64,000 nt of DNA, from positions 512,168 through 576,167 of the forward strand of contig VWZF01002969.1 in the NCBI GenBank assembly GCA_013396755.1, written 5' to 3'. Shown piece by piece: positions 51,717 to 64,000 of this stretch. The notes below the pieces were generated by a model, which made no database searches, was not told the origin of the DNA, and worked only from the letters and a program-made list of their open reading frames with translations. Position numbers and translations under genes: made by a program. How positions within the stretch are numbered: position 1 is the first letter of the stretch; every line of letters begins with the position of its first letter. The DNA comes from Sclerurus mexicanus. Lineage: Eukaryota > Chordata > Aves > Passeriformes > Furnariidae.

Positions 51717-54700
51717 AAAGAGGGAAAGTGTGACTTTCCTGGCAAATCCTACCTTCTCCAGCAAGACTTGAAGGCTAAGGCTGCATTCAGGCTTTGCAGT
51801 TAAAGGTTACTGGTTAGAAGATGAAACTTAATTAGTAAAATCTTACAACTACTGCAAGAGTGTAATAATGAAATACTACTGAATTGTACAGTAAAGCAAA
51901 TATCTTTAGGTAAGAAGTAACTGTCTCAAAACCTTGAAGAATATTTATGAGTGACATTTTGTATGAGATTTCACAAAACCAGTTTTATTGGCCTCCTAAC
52001 AATTGAAAATCTCATTTTTGGAATTTGTTTTCAAAAAAGATTTCAGTTAGGAAAACTAAGATTTCTTTTAGCAGAAAGAAAATCAATTACTTGGAGGTTG
52101 CTTATAAAGTTGTGTCAGAAATACAGGACTCTTCCACCTCTGCTGTTCTAAGACCAAGAGTTCCACAGAAAATATCAAGAAAAGGCTGGATCAGTTTCAA
52201 ACTGGCAGAGCATTGCATGCTTCTAGTCTTAAGTGATTTTAAAGGCAGGAGGTGAAAAATTCTGGCATCTTAGAATTTGGGGGCTCCTGTTGATTTCAAG
52301 AGACCAGCACTTTGCCCAATAGCTAAAACAGAGAGAGCATTCTGTCAAATGAAATGTTTCCAGAGATAGGGGAAAAAAAAAAACCAACAAAAAACTGGAG
52401 ATGTCTCCTGGCAAGAATTACAGTGCACAAGAGAAAGCTAACTGACAAAAGAGATACTGCTCAAAGGCATTCTCATGGACAAAATATGTGCTTGCTTTGC
52501 AAAGCCAAGGAAACTTTCAGTACTCAAGGGTGGGGGTGTGTGCATGTGTGGAGATCTTAACCTGCTGTATGTTAGGGAGGTATGGTTAGAAAGCAACAGT
52601 CAGTGGTTTTGGCATTGGAAAAACTCAGGCCAGTACCTGAGCAGTCTCTACACTGTTAAAGTTCATTTACCAGTTTCAAGATGAAACTGCAAAGACGTTT
52701 TCAGAGTTGGAAAAATCTGAAGTCAGAAAAGATGGGGGGGAGGCTGGGAGAAAAAAGGCATCAGATGGGGAAAAAATAGTCTTTTGAAGTTTTATATGTA
52801 AAGAAAGACCTGGATTTGTGCCTTTAAAACAAACCTTCCTGACGTTACACATCCAAAAAAACTCCCTGTGGCCAAAAGCCACATGGCATACACTTATCTT
52901 TGAGAGGAAGGGGGAGGGAGAACAGTTCACAAGCAGGAAATGGCTTCCAGGTGTCTCCCTACTCCAGTGCACAACTTGATCACTACAAACCACTGATGCC
53001 AGGTTTAGTAGTCCCAGCTGTCCTGCTTCTTCCTGGGGATCTGGACTAATCATGCATTATCACAGCGCTTCGCCTGGTGACAAAGCATAACCCTGGCTCT
53101 GGAGCTATGCTTGAGCAGCTTACAGGCTGTGGGTGATTGAAAAAGTCACAGGTAGGCCTTCCCCATCAAGCCTGAGCATGTGGAAATAAGCAGGGCACGT
53201 GTACATGTGACTAAGTCTGCATATGCACTCAGGCCCAAGTGCAGAGAAATTTAAACCACATCTGTTTCTGGAGCTGGACAAAAAAATCAGCTCCTCTGCT
53301 TCTTGGTGTGTTGGGGAAGGAAGTCACTGAATGTGGCCCTCTCTTTCCATCCCTGTGCTCTGTACAGCTAGTGAAGAGGGTGACAAAGATATGCTGCCTT
53401 TATTCTACTTCAGTGTTGGGTTTGGGGTCTTTTCCTCCCTTCTTCCAGCAGCAGAAACACTTCCCTGTTAGGGATTATTCTTTCCTTGTATAAATATGAT
53501 TGGAAGAGCTTTACAAAACCTTGTTCCACCTTGTTAGTTAAGAATATAGCAAAAAATTAGTTAGCTTCTGTATCCGACCCAGAAAGGAAAGTTAGTTTTA
53601 AGGAGCACTGTTTAAACATCCTTTTGACCTTTTCCTCATGCAAAAGTTTGAACTCCTAGCATTAAGCTGACAGAAAAGTGCTGCCATCCATTTTATTATA
53701 TTATTTACATCAGTAGGAAACCATGCCATGGTGCAGGAGAACAGTGTCCTTTTATTTGGAAATGAAGTTGTATTCCAAGCTGGATAACTTTACTGTTTTC
53801 TGGTTAACCAGAATCAACTTAATATTCAGCAGGCAATGTGACATCTTGAGGGGAAAAAGAGATAATAAAGAAAACTAAGGGTGATTTTATTTTGTTTAAA
53901 TATATGGTGCCGCAAAATAGCAATCATTTCCTTGGCTACACAGTGAATTGCATCCTCAATGCTAATGAAAGCTTCTCCCTTGCTGCCCTAAGAGATACTG
54001 TTTTCACTGTTTTCTCTGAAGGACCATTTTGAAAAAACCTATTGAAGTCTGCATTCAGTTATAAAATTTTTAGTGATTATTTTCGTTTTTAAGAGGATTG
54101 AAAGTATAGCAAGCAGTTCCTTAGTCTGGAAAAGGCTGTACATAATGGCAATTTTCTCAGGATACAGTAGCAGTTTCCCTGTGCCCATGAATGAACAGAT
54201 TAGTGAGAAGTTTAACCAAATCAATATTTTAGCACAAAGCAGTCTGAACTGCAGGAATTAGCACCATATTTTCATGGCAGTGAAAAGGTGAGATCTGTGG
54301 GTTGTGCAATGGCAATTGTTACAAGCCTGTATTGTGGACTTATAAACAACTCTTTAATGTGACAATGTTAGATTGCATTGTATTAGACATATTAGACAGC
54401 AACCACTTTCTCTCCTCTTTTTTTTTGGTAACAAACACCATGATGATACAATGCTCCTACATCGTGGTGTGCAGAGTCTACCAGCACTCAACATCCAGTC
54501 AATGATTTCATGAAGCTCTGAGATGTTGCCACATTGGAGTAGGGTCACACTTCTTTTTTCAATTGTTCCACTACAGTTTCTAATATTGTAAGTTTTAAAC
54601 TTTATTTCTCAGTGTTGAGAAATCCTAAAAAGCTCTAAACTGTAATCCACAAATTCTGCTGTCAAAACAGGAAAACTCTGTATATCTGAAGTTTTATTAC

Positions 54701-57700
54701 CTATTTTTTTGCCTAACTGCCTAGTTTCTTCCCAGATCTGCCTGTTTCAAAATTAAGCATACTGTTCCTGCACCAGATGTCCAGATGCTCGGAGGGAGAG
54801 CAGGGTTGTTTTGCAATTGGCTGAGTGTCTTTTAATGAGGCTGGGGACTTGTGACCTCAGTGCACTGTGGCTGATAAATGGTAGGATGTACCCACACAGA
54901 CTCACAGCAAACCTGCAAACACAGATGAGTTGTGGGTAATCTCTAGACTTTTCTAGGCAAAGGCAATCTTGTGGGCAAACACTTAAGCAGAAAGCTAATG
55001 CTTAGTAGTATGTGATTTTTAGGCTGCCAGAACACAAGCCTGTCAACATTTATTTCCAAGTTCTCTGATCCTTTTTATTAGTTTCCTGTCTTGCTTTCAT
55101 CTTAACCAAGTCACAGAAAGGTTTGAGTTTCTTTTGTGAACAAATATTCTATTTTTTTTCTTCAAATCTGTTTGCATTTCTCAAGGATCTGAACAGGTTA
55201 AAATGGTTTTTTTGCTGCTGAAAGTAAAGTATGCTCTTAAACAAAAAGTTATGTAAGTTTTACAAAATAATATCACATGCTAGACCATTATGCTAGAATC
55301 TGATCAGATAAGTAAGCTTTGCCTTCATTAAGGGCTTTAATCTTGACTATACTCAGGACAGCTTCTAAACAACAACTTTGGATTTTCCCTCTAAAGGATC
55401 TTTCATGCTCTGGTCTGGAATTTTTCAAATAACTAACGCTATGTTTTGAGAAATCAAAAGCAATATTTTTGCCCCTCCATTTTTAAAAGTAACAGGGTGA
55501 TGACAGAAAAACTTCCCTTTGGCTATAAACTGGGTGTTAAAAATACCCAAAACCTAAATCCTAGTCTGGGTTAGGTTGTTTTTGTTTTGGGTTTTTTTGG
55601 GAGGGGGGACAGGGGGTTGGCATTTCTTTTTAAATTTTATTTTATTTTAATTTCTTTGTCCAAGATCTCCTTTCTGGAGATGCATTTTTGAGCCTCAGAT
55701 CTCTTTGCTTGCATTGCTATAGAACTGATGAAAGTCTGAGATCTCAATCAAAGGCTTAACAAAACAATAATCCTCTATTGCCCTAATTCTTCTCAGAAAC
55801 ATCTCTCTCTTTGACAAGAATAGTCCCTAAGCTTTTACATCTTTTTTCTGCTTAAAATTACTTTCCTAATTAGATGGAATTGTTTCCTTCACAAATCTTT
55901 GTGCCTGAAGAGCACTGTATTTATGGGAAAGATCTCCCAGACTATTTAGCTCCCCACCCTCAAACATCATGACAGTGATCACATGCTACACCCTTCAAAA
56001 ATTCCAACTTCCTTTATAAATAAACAGGACAATTTGTAACATTCTTCACAATCAGGCTCATTTCATTTGAAGGAAAAATCAGAAATAGCAGGAATAATCA
56101 CGAATCACACAAATGTAATGCATAGTGTAATCACTCTCAAGCTCAATATTACAATTTAAAATTAATTCTCTTTCCCAGACATATTTACCTTTTACAGTTC
56201 CATATTAATCTTGGGTGAGTTTTTAGACACCATATTTAACGGGAATTTGAATCCGAATGTGTGAATGCAGTATAAGTAGAATTAGTTAAGTATTAGATGT
56301 TGAGTGGGCAATGTAAAACAGATTTCTGTACCAGAGGATTTGGTGGGGTTTTTTTCCCCCCACCTCAGCAGCTGCTCATCCTTGCAGGTGGCAGAGGCCC
56401 CATTTCAGAAGGTACTTTTGCAGAAATAGTACCAGTAGCTTCAAGTATCTGAGTAATTCTGTCCACCTGAGTTGGACATGAGCTCAGACACCATCCTGAC
56501 TAGGTTTCAGTCATAATAAATTTACCTGCCAGCAAATTCAGAGTGCTAACTGCTGACATGGACTATGCGTATGGAAGAAGCTCTTGACAAGCTGCACCAA
56601 GATTTGTGAAGGTCATGAAGAAGCTATTAATGCAGATGAACTTGACTGCAGCTGAAAACCAAATAACTCAGAGTGAAAGACATGACTATTAACTAGTGTG
56701 GTTTGGAAGAGCATTGGAATGAACTTTGTTAGTGCCTTTATGAGGAAGTATCAATGTGAAGATGTGATGATGGCTTGTGTGACTAAGGCTGTTTAAGCAT
56801 GTAGCCAGCAGGCCTGGCTGCACCTGATTTGATGTTGTCCCTTCAGAAGTAGCTGTTCTAACAGCTGAACATCTCTTTCCATGCCTGTAAATGCCATTGT
56901 TTAAATCTGAGAGGAGTGTTGAAGCTGGAGTAATGATCTGTCTTGCACTTGGCAGTAGCCCAGCTCAGAGAGGCCACCACTGACTCATGGCAAGGGCTTA
57001 AATGTATTTTTGTTGGATACTGAAGTCTGGGAATGGACCATTTTTCCTCATTCAAATTCACATCTCAGTAAGGGTACTGCAATCACAGAAAAAGTCCAGA
57101 CATTGAGAGTGATTAAAAACAATTTGAAGAGACTTTGATAGGCTGGATTTGTGAAAACTTGAGCTACTGAGCTGAGGCTGTAAGTAACTAAGATCATGAG
57201 GTTACGTAGAGCAATGAGTATCACTACAAATTTCAGTGCTGCCCTATCGAATAAGGAAACAGCACACAATCAAAAAGATCAGATATTAAAATAGGGTTTT
57301 ACAAATAGCTCTTTCCCTCAGCTAGGTAACTAAATGAAACAGGATATTAATCTAATGACATTAAAAATATTACTAAATAGTTAAATAAATTGCAATATCA
57401 TCTTTTTACATTCACTAGGCCAAGTAACCTTATTTTCCAGAAAAATACTTGATTATTTATTGGTAATAGAAAGTAAGTTGCTACATACTTTGGGTATACA
57501 CAATCCTTTTGATTTAAAGAAAGACAAATGTTCTAGAAAATAATTCTTTTATTCTGAAGGTACTCTCTTTTAACAGTGAATTAATCCTAAAACTGTGTCT
57601 GAAAATGCCTGAGTGTGTGGATTTACACCCTAGAATTCAGAGTTCTGTTTCTATGGTAGATGCTATTTTACCCTCCTTTTGACATCAGAGGATGAGCATG

Positions 57701-60700
57701 GCAGAGGTTGCTTTTGTTTGCACTGCTATTGCTCACAGTTCTAGGAGGGAGTTGTATTTCCAGCTGAAGTTTGGCATACGTGTCATGAATGATGAACCCG
57801 GGCTATGCTCTAATGAGATCTTCTAAATGAAGGGTCACCCGAGTAGCTTGTAAAGTTTCACAGGTATGCAGCTGGAATAGAAGAAAGGACAGGGGATTTG
57901 TCTTTCTCATAGTCAGAGTCTGCTCAGGGCCAAAAGCTGGCAGATTGTGAAGAGAAACTTGTGCATCTGGAGAAGCCATATCAGAACAGAGAAGTGCTGA
58001 ACTGACTTGAAAACAAGCAAAAATCTGTGAAACAGATCTGATCTTTTGAAGACCTAGTGCAGAGCAGCAGAAATGACAGAGCAGAGGGGCCATGCTGAAA
58101 ACTCTGAAATGCAAACTGACTGCACCATCAGCAGTCATGGCAGTGGGCGAACTCTCTGGATTGACAACAAATAAGCCGATGGGGCAAAGTACACTCAGCT
58201 GCTTCGCAGGTCCGCAGAAAAACTTGGAGGAAGCTGGAACACACAGCAGAGCCAGCTGGCTGTTTCTGAGGGTGGGCCTGCTGCCAGGCAGCTGGGACAG
58301 GGGCAGCCAGACTCAGTAGCCACCCCTTGTGACCTGGGCTACCCTGGGATTCACTGATATTCTTTACTAGGCAGGGAGAAGTTGAATATACTTTGTGGAA
58401 ATAGCCATAGATTTTGTTAATCTTTATTTAAAGATATCTATACAGTCACAGTCTGTTGTTTGCATTACAAAATAATCAAGAGCAGAAGAAACTCTCGGTA
58501 AGAGTACAGGAAAAAGTTTAATTCATTTTTCCCTCAGAGGGAAGCTGGAAATGAAATTCTAAGCAAGAGCTTTGAGACACGGTTATCTTGCCAAAAAGAA
58601 TTGTAGATATTGAGACTGATCCTCTTGCTGCCAATTTAGAAATTTAGGCTTTGAACTTCTGCTGTGATTTTTTTTTTTAAATTTTCTAATGTGATAGATT
58701 GATTGTTCATTTTCTAAACATTTAATGCCTCTGTTAATTTTCTAGCTTCACATATGGAAAAGTGTATGCCTGGATCTGGCTGGTCAGACTTTAAGGACAC
58801 ATTTCAAAGACAGGCGAGCACTGATCACAAAAGAAGGCTGTCAGCCACTGCATGAGCACAGGTCAGCACATTTGCAAAATAAGATATTTGTCTTTCTTCA
58901 AAGATTAGGGCTATCTCTTCAGTGAAGTGTTAGAAGACACATAAGTGCAAACACTGCCAGCTGCCCCTGCTATTGCAACAAAACTAAACAAATATTTTCA
59001 CTGTACCTTGAAAAAGAAACATCACTGACACCCACTACCCTCTCGTGGTTTGTTATGGGGTATTAGAAAACAGGCAAGCACAATGTATATGTTAGGATGC
59101 CATTTCGTCTCACCTTCTTGGGCTTCAGAAAGGAAAAGATGAGTGTTTCCATATATTGTTTTTTCACTGCAGAGAAAAGAATGAAAATAATTTTCAGTAC
59201 CCAGAGTGTCTGCACCTGGGGCCTAAAAGAAGGGAAGTAGGTAAATAGTTCCAAGTAATTAATGTAATGGCTCAGAGGGGCCACAGAAGGAAAGGGGAGT
59301 TTCTCCAGTTTAAATGTTTGCATTCATGCTTTGCCTAAAGCAAAACAAGCTATCTGTCTTCTGGTTTGCATCTTCCCAATGAAAGCTTCCATTTGTCTTA
59401 TTGTCATTCTAACATGTGTGTCCTTTAGAGCTTTCACTGCTCAAAATATACAAGTATTGTACAAAGCAGGATTTTTTGTTCCCTGAGCTTTTAAGATTTC
59501 CCAGAGTTGTAGAATGTGTTGCAAAAAGTTAACCAGTAAAGGCAGACTCAACTTAGAGTGTGTTAGATAACTTTTGTAAGTGGCTGCAGATTAGAGGGTT
59601 TGGTACTGTGATGCTTTGCTGTGTAGTGGAGTCTCCCATCTAGAATGAAGTGCATTCGTTACCTCTTTCCACACTTCAGGGAAAGAGAATCCACCACAGA
59701 AATGACCCAAGCTGATAAATTACATCCAGACTGGCCATTCTAAAGAAAAGAGTCTTGAGTTCCATCTGTTTCTGACATTCTGGTCCTTTAATGTGAGATG
59801 CAGAGGTGTGAAAATCTACAAAATATATATCTGAACCTTCTCCCAGAGTTAGAAATTTATGCCAACCTTTTCTTACAAAATGGGAGGAAAATTACTGTCT
59901 GTTTTATCTAATAGCTCGGTGATTAGAGGAAGTCTGTGTTTAAGTCTTGACTCTATAAGATTTGCATTTTTAACTTCCCATTTTAAGAACCTCAGTACAA
60001 GAGACACTTAGGGAAGACACTTCCAGTTTCTCCTAGGGAAGTGAAAACACTGCCCACCAGAAATACTGTGATAGAAAGAGAACTGGGCATGACTATTTAC
60101 CTTACTAGTTTATGTACTTAACAAGGTTGGGGGAGGCCTAGGTTTTGTTTGGCCAAATCACTACTTAACACTAAATGCTGAGGAAGGAAAGCCCTATGAG
60201 ACAAAATCCTTGTCTTTGGCCTGTCATTGCATTCCCCTATTACGTGACTTGCAACAGAAATATTGTCTACCATCAGACCTCAGGCAGTAACATTTCCCCT
60301 GTTGATCAAACTTTGCCTGATGTGTGGGGATAGTTAATTTTGCCAGCTCTCACAAAGACAGAATTTCATTTGACTATTCACATGGCAAGCCTGCAGTCAC
60401 TCGTAGGTAACGTAAAGTCCCCTCTGTGTGACCCAGGATACAAACACGTCAAGGGACGTGCCCTAACCTGGAAGCTGCTCATGATGAATTTGATGTGGAA
60501 GCCTGAGATTGGAACAGGACAAGTTCATCTCATTAGAAGCCAGCAAACAGCTGTTGGTCTATGCTTAAAAGGTTTCCTAACGCAGTGATCTTGGCAAAGT
60601 CTCCCTAGAATAGATTCTGCTGAAGTTGGCCAAAACAGCTCAGAGGGCTTCCCCAGGCAAAGAAGCTGCACTGACTTCTGTGCATTAATTTGGACCTATA

Positions 60701-63700
60701 GTAGAGCTGCTGTACAAGCGAAGCAAAGAATCACAGCCTTTGTGACACTCTGAATCTCAAATCAGTGATTACTGGTGAAAGTCTTGTTTTCTGAGTTCAC
60801 CCTACAGGGATAAGTATATAAATCCCATATAAGAAGCAAAGGAATTGTAAAAAAAGGTTGGATTGGGAAAACTGTGCTTCTGCAGCATCTGTTTCATCTC
60901 CTCCCAGTGAGAATAACTCATTCAAGAAAAAGTGTAGTTTTGCAGTTGAACTGTAGTTATGGTATGGGCTTTTTTTGACAGTCATGTCGGTCAGAGATCA
61001 CACCTCATCCCACTAGGACTGACAGAGCAGTGATCTCACAGGAAAAGTCCTGACCTCAGAAATGTTAGCTCTCCCTACACTGCTTTAAAATGAGCTTATT
61101 GCAGTTCTGATTATCGAAACAAAATTCTTATAAGCCTCTTTCTGAGGTTTATAGACTCTGCTCTCACTGGAAAGAAGCAACATTTCTCAAGCATACAGAA
61201 TTAACTCAATTGTTTCTTGGCTGTACTGAGTGGAACATAAAATTTTACATTTTAAGAAATACTGTATTGTTGAGGGAAAAGTATAGCAGGATAACTTTTG
61301 ATTTAGTCTTGCTGTATCTAGGATTCTTTTCACCCTGCTAATTCAGTTGAAGAAGTATGAAAACCCAAATAGCTTTGGAGTATGGTGAGGCAATCAATAA
61401 AACTACAGACAAATCAAAGTAAAATACAGTTAAATCCTTCCCAACAGAATGCCAGCACAATGTGGGAGCATCAACTTCATGTAACTAAAGAATTTTTTGA
61501 AATATTTAAATGGCTGCTTTGGAACAATAAGCTCTTATCCAGCTCTCAATGGCCTTGCAACTAAAAATATACTCTATTTAGTACTTCTTTTAACTTGTTT
61601 TAGAGCACTTCAATACTTTTCTCAGAAGATACTATCACTGTTTAGCAGAAACATACTTGCAAAAATAAACTAAATCCAGAAAAGTTTCCAGGGATGTTTT
61701 TGGATGCAAATGTGAAGAGTGACTCTTGCCCACATCAAAAATAAAACACACTAACTGTACAATGTTCTTTGCTAAATATAAACATCCTAACATTGATAAG
61801 CTTTACAGCAAAAGAAACTGATTGCCATGCATTACTACCATCACCAGTATTTTAAGAGCACCCTCTACAGTCACAAAACACTAACCAGGAAAAGCTCTTC
61901 CTAAAGAAAACAGAATTAGGTGAAAACTGGAGTATCAGTTTAGTTTATCAGCACAGTGTCAAATCTGCATGAATATATCTCTCTAAGTGCTTCAAGCCGT
62001 GATGAAAATGCCTAAGTGCCAAAGGTAGAACCTATTGCATCACTGAAGCCTCCATATTTAAAATACCTTAAATAGCCTGGGCTGACTCATAATTAGGCTG
62101 TAAGTTTCTTCTCTTAAAACAGTGGATGGTTCTGAAATGGAAACCTGTACAAGACACTGCTATTTTCAAAGGAAAGCAAGGAACAAACCATGGTAAAGGC
62201 CAGGATGAACCAGTTCCCCTGAGCTTGTTTAATTGTTTGTTGATGGGTTTAGATTCCAAAGTACCTGTTGCAAGAGTTGTGAGAACCAAGTACCTAGTTC
62301 ACAAGTGGAAGTCAAAAATTTTAAAAAATTCAGTTTTCTGTGAAATGCCTATTACACACATGTACATTCTAGTCTGCAAACAGCAGAATGTCTTGCTTGA
62401 TTTCTGGGGTTTGGTTAGAGTTTCCCATAAAGCACACAGCAATTCCTTCCTGGAGCTTCAGAGTGAGGAGAGACAGGGTAGTGTGCTCGGAGACCTTCAC
62501 ACACTACTTCTTTTCAACAAGCTCTCAACTTCACGCAGATCCTTCTACTGACCCCTGACATGATGAATCTGACACTGTGGTAGCACAGTTTGTTGCTATT
62601 GCAGTGTAACAACTTTTTTAATAGGCTACAAGTCTTTTTTCCGTTGCTTATTTTTTTTAAATATATAATGGATACATTTTTTCAGTTAGAAGAGAGTTGG
62701 TTTTATTCTGCTAGTTTCCACCCTTTCAAATGTGTAAAAGAGTTCCGTATTTGTTACCACTTTTCTCCCCTTGAAAAAGAAAAGGCAATGGATTTTCAGA
62801 TTCGTTTTCACTCCCTTTTCCCTGCTTTGGTCTGAATCTGTTTGTTCAGTGCTAAATAATTTTCCACGTTTAATTATAAATGTTTATGTCATATTGAAAT
62901 GAATAGGACTGAACCAGGCATTTTAAGTTAAGCACATGCATAAGCAGCTTTCTGCATCAGTCTTGACAAAACAAACCTATAAAGGTAGGAAATTCCAATC
63001 CCCTAAAACCTGTCTTTCTTAACTTGTCTTTCTGGGTCTTACCTGGAATTGCAAAGGTACAGTTATTTCCTTAAGTCTTCATCGCATTAGTAGTTAGCAG
63101 GTGAATCAGGAATGATGCTTTACATTTAAAGGTGAACTATTCAATACCTTTAAGGTATTCTTATATTGGACAATACTGAAATGTTTATATCCCTTCGAAA
63201 ATATTGCTTCACAAAACCATTTAAATGGTGTTACGCCACCTGACCAAAAAAAGTCTAGAAATAAAAACAAATGTACAATATCAAAGATAATCCTTTTTTC
63301 CTGGTCTTTATTTTCAAGCTACCCAGACGCTTGCCAGAGGACCAAAGTGTCAGAATCCCTGTAGCCACCAAGTGGTGCTATTGCACCACAGCATAAAAGT
63401 GCCGTGGCCATACACCCAAACAGCCAGGAGAAAGCTTTTCAATCCGGTGGTGCTTTAGACTTCCACAAATGTTTCTTTACCTTTGTCCAAAAGTAGGAAA
63501 AAACCGCCCCAAAACATTAATAACTAAGACACCCATGTATGCCTATAAGAAAAAAAAACCTTAATTTTTACATGGCATAGTGATGATTTTATCTCCGTTT
63601 CAAAAATTTATGCTTGGGGTTAGACCTGGGTAATTTAAAATTTCACCTCTCTACTGAAATCATTTTATTTCAGTGGGAATCAGGAGCCTAAATTCCTTAC

Positions 63701-64000
63701 TGGAGATCAGCCTTAGTTCTCATTAAAGACACACATTTTAGAGAACACTGAACATAAGATGCAATACCTGCAAATCCTCATGTCACAAAAAGGATTGATA
63801 CATTAAATGAAATAAAAATTTGCCCTGCTATACTTTTAATCAACAGTAGATTTTAAAACATGAAAAGTATTTTGTTCTTCTGTGCTGTCTTCCTTGCTAC
63901 ACTAGTTTTGAGAAACAAGTCACTGAAAATAACAGTAGAGACTAGAAAGAAGACCTGAATTTTGAAGATTGGTTCTTGAAATAGCAAATAGATAAAAACA
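51717..64000. other. Intergenic, no gene recognised
   Basis: About 12 kb of AT-rich DNA. It holds a possible G-quadruplex (55589-55616), a possible MIR relic (about 59905-59990), and a perfect small hairpin (63372-63389). No exon, RNA gene or long open frame with family resemblance was seen. Confidence 0.65.
59905..59990 (+). mobile_element. Possible MIR-like SINE relic
   Basis: TAGCTCGGTGATTAGAGGAA, then GTCTGTGTTTAAGTCTTGAC and TCT, resembles the MIR head (box A-like GTGGTTAGAGC, box B-like GGTTCAAATCC). Diverged. Confidence 0.35.

Overview
The window is vertebrate genomic DNA, most likely from a bird. It contains the 3' half of one conserved gene on the plus strand, TCF12 (HEB, a class I bHLH E-protein transcription factor), followed by about 29 kb with no recognisable protein-coding gene. 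The bird call rests on three things: CR1 LINE 3' ends with the typical terminal ATTCTATGATT-like motif, compact introns (0.3-6.2 kb), and a TCF12 reading that is near-identical to the amniote protein.

Layout. Positions 1-4604 are intron upstream of the first visible TCF12 exon. The N-terminal exons, including the AD1 activation domain and the main promoters, lie outside the window. Twelve coding exons follow between 4605 and 30949. They join in a single consistent reading frame of 516 residues (492 without the 72-nt cassette exon), and every intron obeys GT-AG. The exons encode the central Ser/Pro-rich region, the AD2 (loop-helix) activation domain, a small alternative exon, an E-protein conserved block, an acidic linker, the bHLH domain and the C-terminal class-specific extension. 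A likely 3'UTR intron (30961-32529) begins 11 nt after the stop codon. A long terminal UTR exon then runs to a poly(A) signal at 34791.

Inside the introns I see three CpG-rich patches. The strongest (about 22340-23040) is a genuine CpG island by hand count and could be an internal promoter. Another (about 2940-3250) lies upstream of the first visible exon and carries an octamer motif. Other intronic features are an old CR1 fragment, a small tandem duplication and several unexplained AT-rich stretches that look like conserved noncoding sequence.

The distal part, about 34.8-64 kb, is AT-rich intergenic DNA. It carries CR1 copies (38.89-39.30 kb, 41.16-41.41 kb, fragments near 44.1 and 48.9 kb), SINE relics resembling MIR (42.3, 46.5 and 59.9 kb), a GC-rich but CpG-poor block at 51.29-51.72 kb that resembles an unclassified repeat, and an isolated 21-nt microexon-like unit at 36612. 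I found no operon-type structures, CRISPR arrays, rRNA or tRNA genes, and no novel multi-gene system. The points most worth a second look are the intragenic CpG islands, the alternative-splicing signals (cassette exon, two NAGNAG acceptors, an A-rich acceptor), the microexon-like unit and the unclassified repeat. Conservation and expression statements are inference, because no alignment could be run.
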